Assembly (NCBI GenBank): GCA_023384355.1
Contig: JAHDWL010000006.1
Span: 48,923-112,922 of the forward strand
Reading direction: 5' to 3'
Length of the DNA stretch: 64,000 bases
Source of the DNA: Anaerolineae bacterium
GTDB taxonomy: Bacteria > Chloroflexota > Anaerolineae > Promineifilales > Promineifilaceae
Part shown: one piece after another, positions 63,043 to 64,000 of the stretch
How the letters are laid out: each line of letters starts with the position of its first letter
Position numbering within the stretch: position 1 is the first letter of the stretch
Position numbers and translations under genes: made by a program
Notes under the pieces: generated by a model
Databases searched by the model: none
What the model was told of the DNA's origin: nothing
What the model saw: only the letters and a program-made list of their open reading frames with translations

Positions 63043-63741
63043 ATGACCAGCGCAGCCACCATGGATCAACTTCCTCAATTAAGCAGCCGGGAACAGGAGG
63101 TAGTCAACCTCCTCCAGCAAGGGAAAAGCAACAAGATGATCGCTTCATCCCTTGGCATATCAGAACGCACCGTTGAATTCCACCTGAAAAATGTTTATGA
63201 CAAGTTCCGGGTGGGTTCCAGGGTGGAACTGGTGCTAAAACTGGGGGAATCCACAGTTGCGGAAAGGGCAGAAACTGCTGAAGATAGAGACGGTCCCGAT
63301 TCACGGAATTGGGTCACACCTTTAAGAGAGGCCGTCTCTATAATCGGCAAGGATCTACGAATGGCAACGACATTGAAAACAGATGCCGGCGACGAGAGCA
63401 ACAGCAACACAATGACATTTTTCCAGGCAATTCAGGTGTGCTTTATCAAATACGCGGAGTTTCAGGGGCGCGCGTCGCGACCGGAGTTCTGGTGGTTTGC
63501 ATTGTTCGTCCTGCTGGTAACCTCGGCGTCGACCTACATCAGCGAGGCCCTGGGCAGCGTAACCCTGATCGCAATCCTGCTACCTTTCCTGGCGGTCGGA
63601 GCACGTCGCCTTCATGATTGCGGCAAGAGCCACTGGTGGTTGTTGTATCTGCTGGTTCCGGTTGGCGGCATCATCATAATGGGTTGGGCGTGGTCATTGC
63701 CGACCGTCGAACAGCCGGCCGACGACACACTCCCGGCCTGA
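63043..63741 (+). CDS. LuxR-type HTH fused to DUF805 membrane domain
   Basis: About 232 residues from the ATG at 63043; the ATG at 63061 is also possible. The N-terminus is a complete LuxR/NarL helix-turn-helix, LSSREQEVVNLLQQGKSNK then IASSLGISERTVEFHLKNVY. A variable linker (about 75-125) follows, and then a DUF805 membrane domain (FQGRASRPEFWWFALFVLL, GARRLHDCGKSHWWLL) with three or four helices. No receiver domain is present. A DNA-binding head on a membrane anchor suggests a membrane-bound transcription factor, perhaps released or oriented by the membrane part. It starts 34 bases after the amidase gene and may be its regulator. Confidence 0.8.
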   Translation: MTSAATMDQLPQLSSREQEVVNLLQQGKSNKMIASSLGISERTVEFHLKNVYDKFRVGSRVELVLKLGESTVAERAETAEDRDGPDSRNWVTPLREAVSIIGKDLRMATTLKTDAGDESNSNTMTFFQAIQVCFIKYAEFQGRASRPEFWWFALFVLLVTSASTYISEALGSVTLIAILLPFLAVGARRLHDCGKSHWWLLYLLVPVGGIIIMGWAWSLPTVEQPADDTLPA

Positions 63742-63946
63742 CACTCGTAGGACTGGTTACCTGCCGATCTATAAACCAATTCGGCAACCCCACACTTAAC
63801 ACCTTTCCTCAATGGTATCGCAGCGGATACGATTCGAATACGGAAGCAGGGTTTTTCAGTAGTCGAGAAAGGATAAAAAGAATCACCTCAATCTGGTAAG
63901 ATGGAATTTGCGAAAGCCAACAACCAGAAGAGGTGACCAGTGAAGG

Positions 63947-64000
63947 TGATCTGAACCCGAAAAAGTAGACAAGCAGTTAAGATGGAAAGAACAAAGCCTC
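63947..64000 (+). mobile_element. Possible left end of an insertion sequence, cut by the window edge
   Basis: The sequence TGATCTGAACCCGAAAAAG starts with TG and resembles, from memory, terminal repeats of IS3-type elements. An ATG at 63982 opens a short frame (MERTKP) that runs off the window. Evidence is thin because only 54 bases are visible. Confidence 0.3.

Overview
This 64 kb window is GC-rich bacterial chromosome. Gene style suggests Chloroflexota (Anaerolineae, Ardenticatenia or Caldilineae type): very large secreted proteins built from InlB-like B-repeats, C-termini of the 'LLPxxxR' kind, heptanucleotide repeats in short intergenic gaps, several apparently leaderless genes, and abundant CDP-sugar, SPFH and FtsX-type genes. 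The phylum call is an inference; no rRNA or tRNA gene was found.

Region 1 (1-5.0 kb) is a surface-polysaccharide block: GalE-like epimerase, sugar-1-phosphate nucleotidyltransferase, family 4 glycosyltransferase and a frameshifted Wzx-type flippase.

Region 2 (5.2-32.3 kb) is the centrepiece. Five secreted giants (838, 1639, about 1502, 1326 and 1242 residues) share B-repeats, DUF1349-like beta-sandwich domains and a short hydrophobic C-terminal tail. They fall into two alternating architectures (A-B, then A-sulfotransferase-B) plus a fifth of its own kind. Between them lie CDP-deoxysugar genes (glucose-1-phosphate cytidylyltransferase, SDR epimerase, C-methyltransferase) and three sulfotransferase-fold proteins. 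Together the block looks like a factory for a sulfated, branched-sugar surface polymer and its protein partners.

Region 3 (32.4-44.3 kb) is mixed: an adenine DNA methyltransferase with a divergent unknown gene, endonuclease III, an ECF sigma factor with a zinc-finger anti-sigma candidate, glucokinase and 6-phosphogluconolactonase, a VanZ-like membrane protein, CDP-glucose 4,6-dehydratase (the missing step for region 2), a metzincin-like protease, protein-L-isoaspartate methyltransferase, a phytol/dolichol-kinase-like enzyme and a PfkB sugar kinase.

Region 4 (44.4-64 kb) holds a three-gene operon of two SPFH proteins and a TPR-like protein, a second family 4 glycosyltransferase, a DDAH-like hydrolase, a P1 (DmpA) peptidase and PanD. 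It continues with an unusual signalling operon (ABC ATPase fused to two cyclic-nucleotide-binding domains, FtsX permease, sensor kinase), lysine 2,3-aminomutase, a secreted PGRP amidase, a LuxR-HTH/DUF805 fusion and a possible insertion-sequence end at the right edge.

The observation I rate highest is a perfect co-occurrence of cysteines. All seven DUF1349-like domains carry one Cys in an N-terminal 'D-[DN]-F-x-x-C' motif, and the B-repeat straight after each carries one Cys 218-230 residues later. B-repeats elsewhere lack Cys, apart from one adjacent pair in a single protein. This predicts an interdomain disulfide staple.
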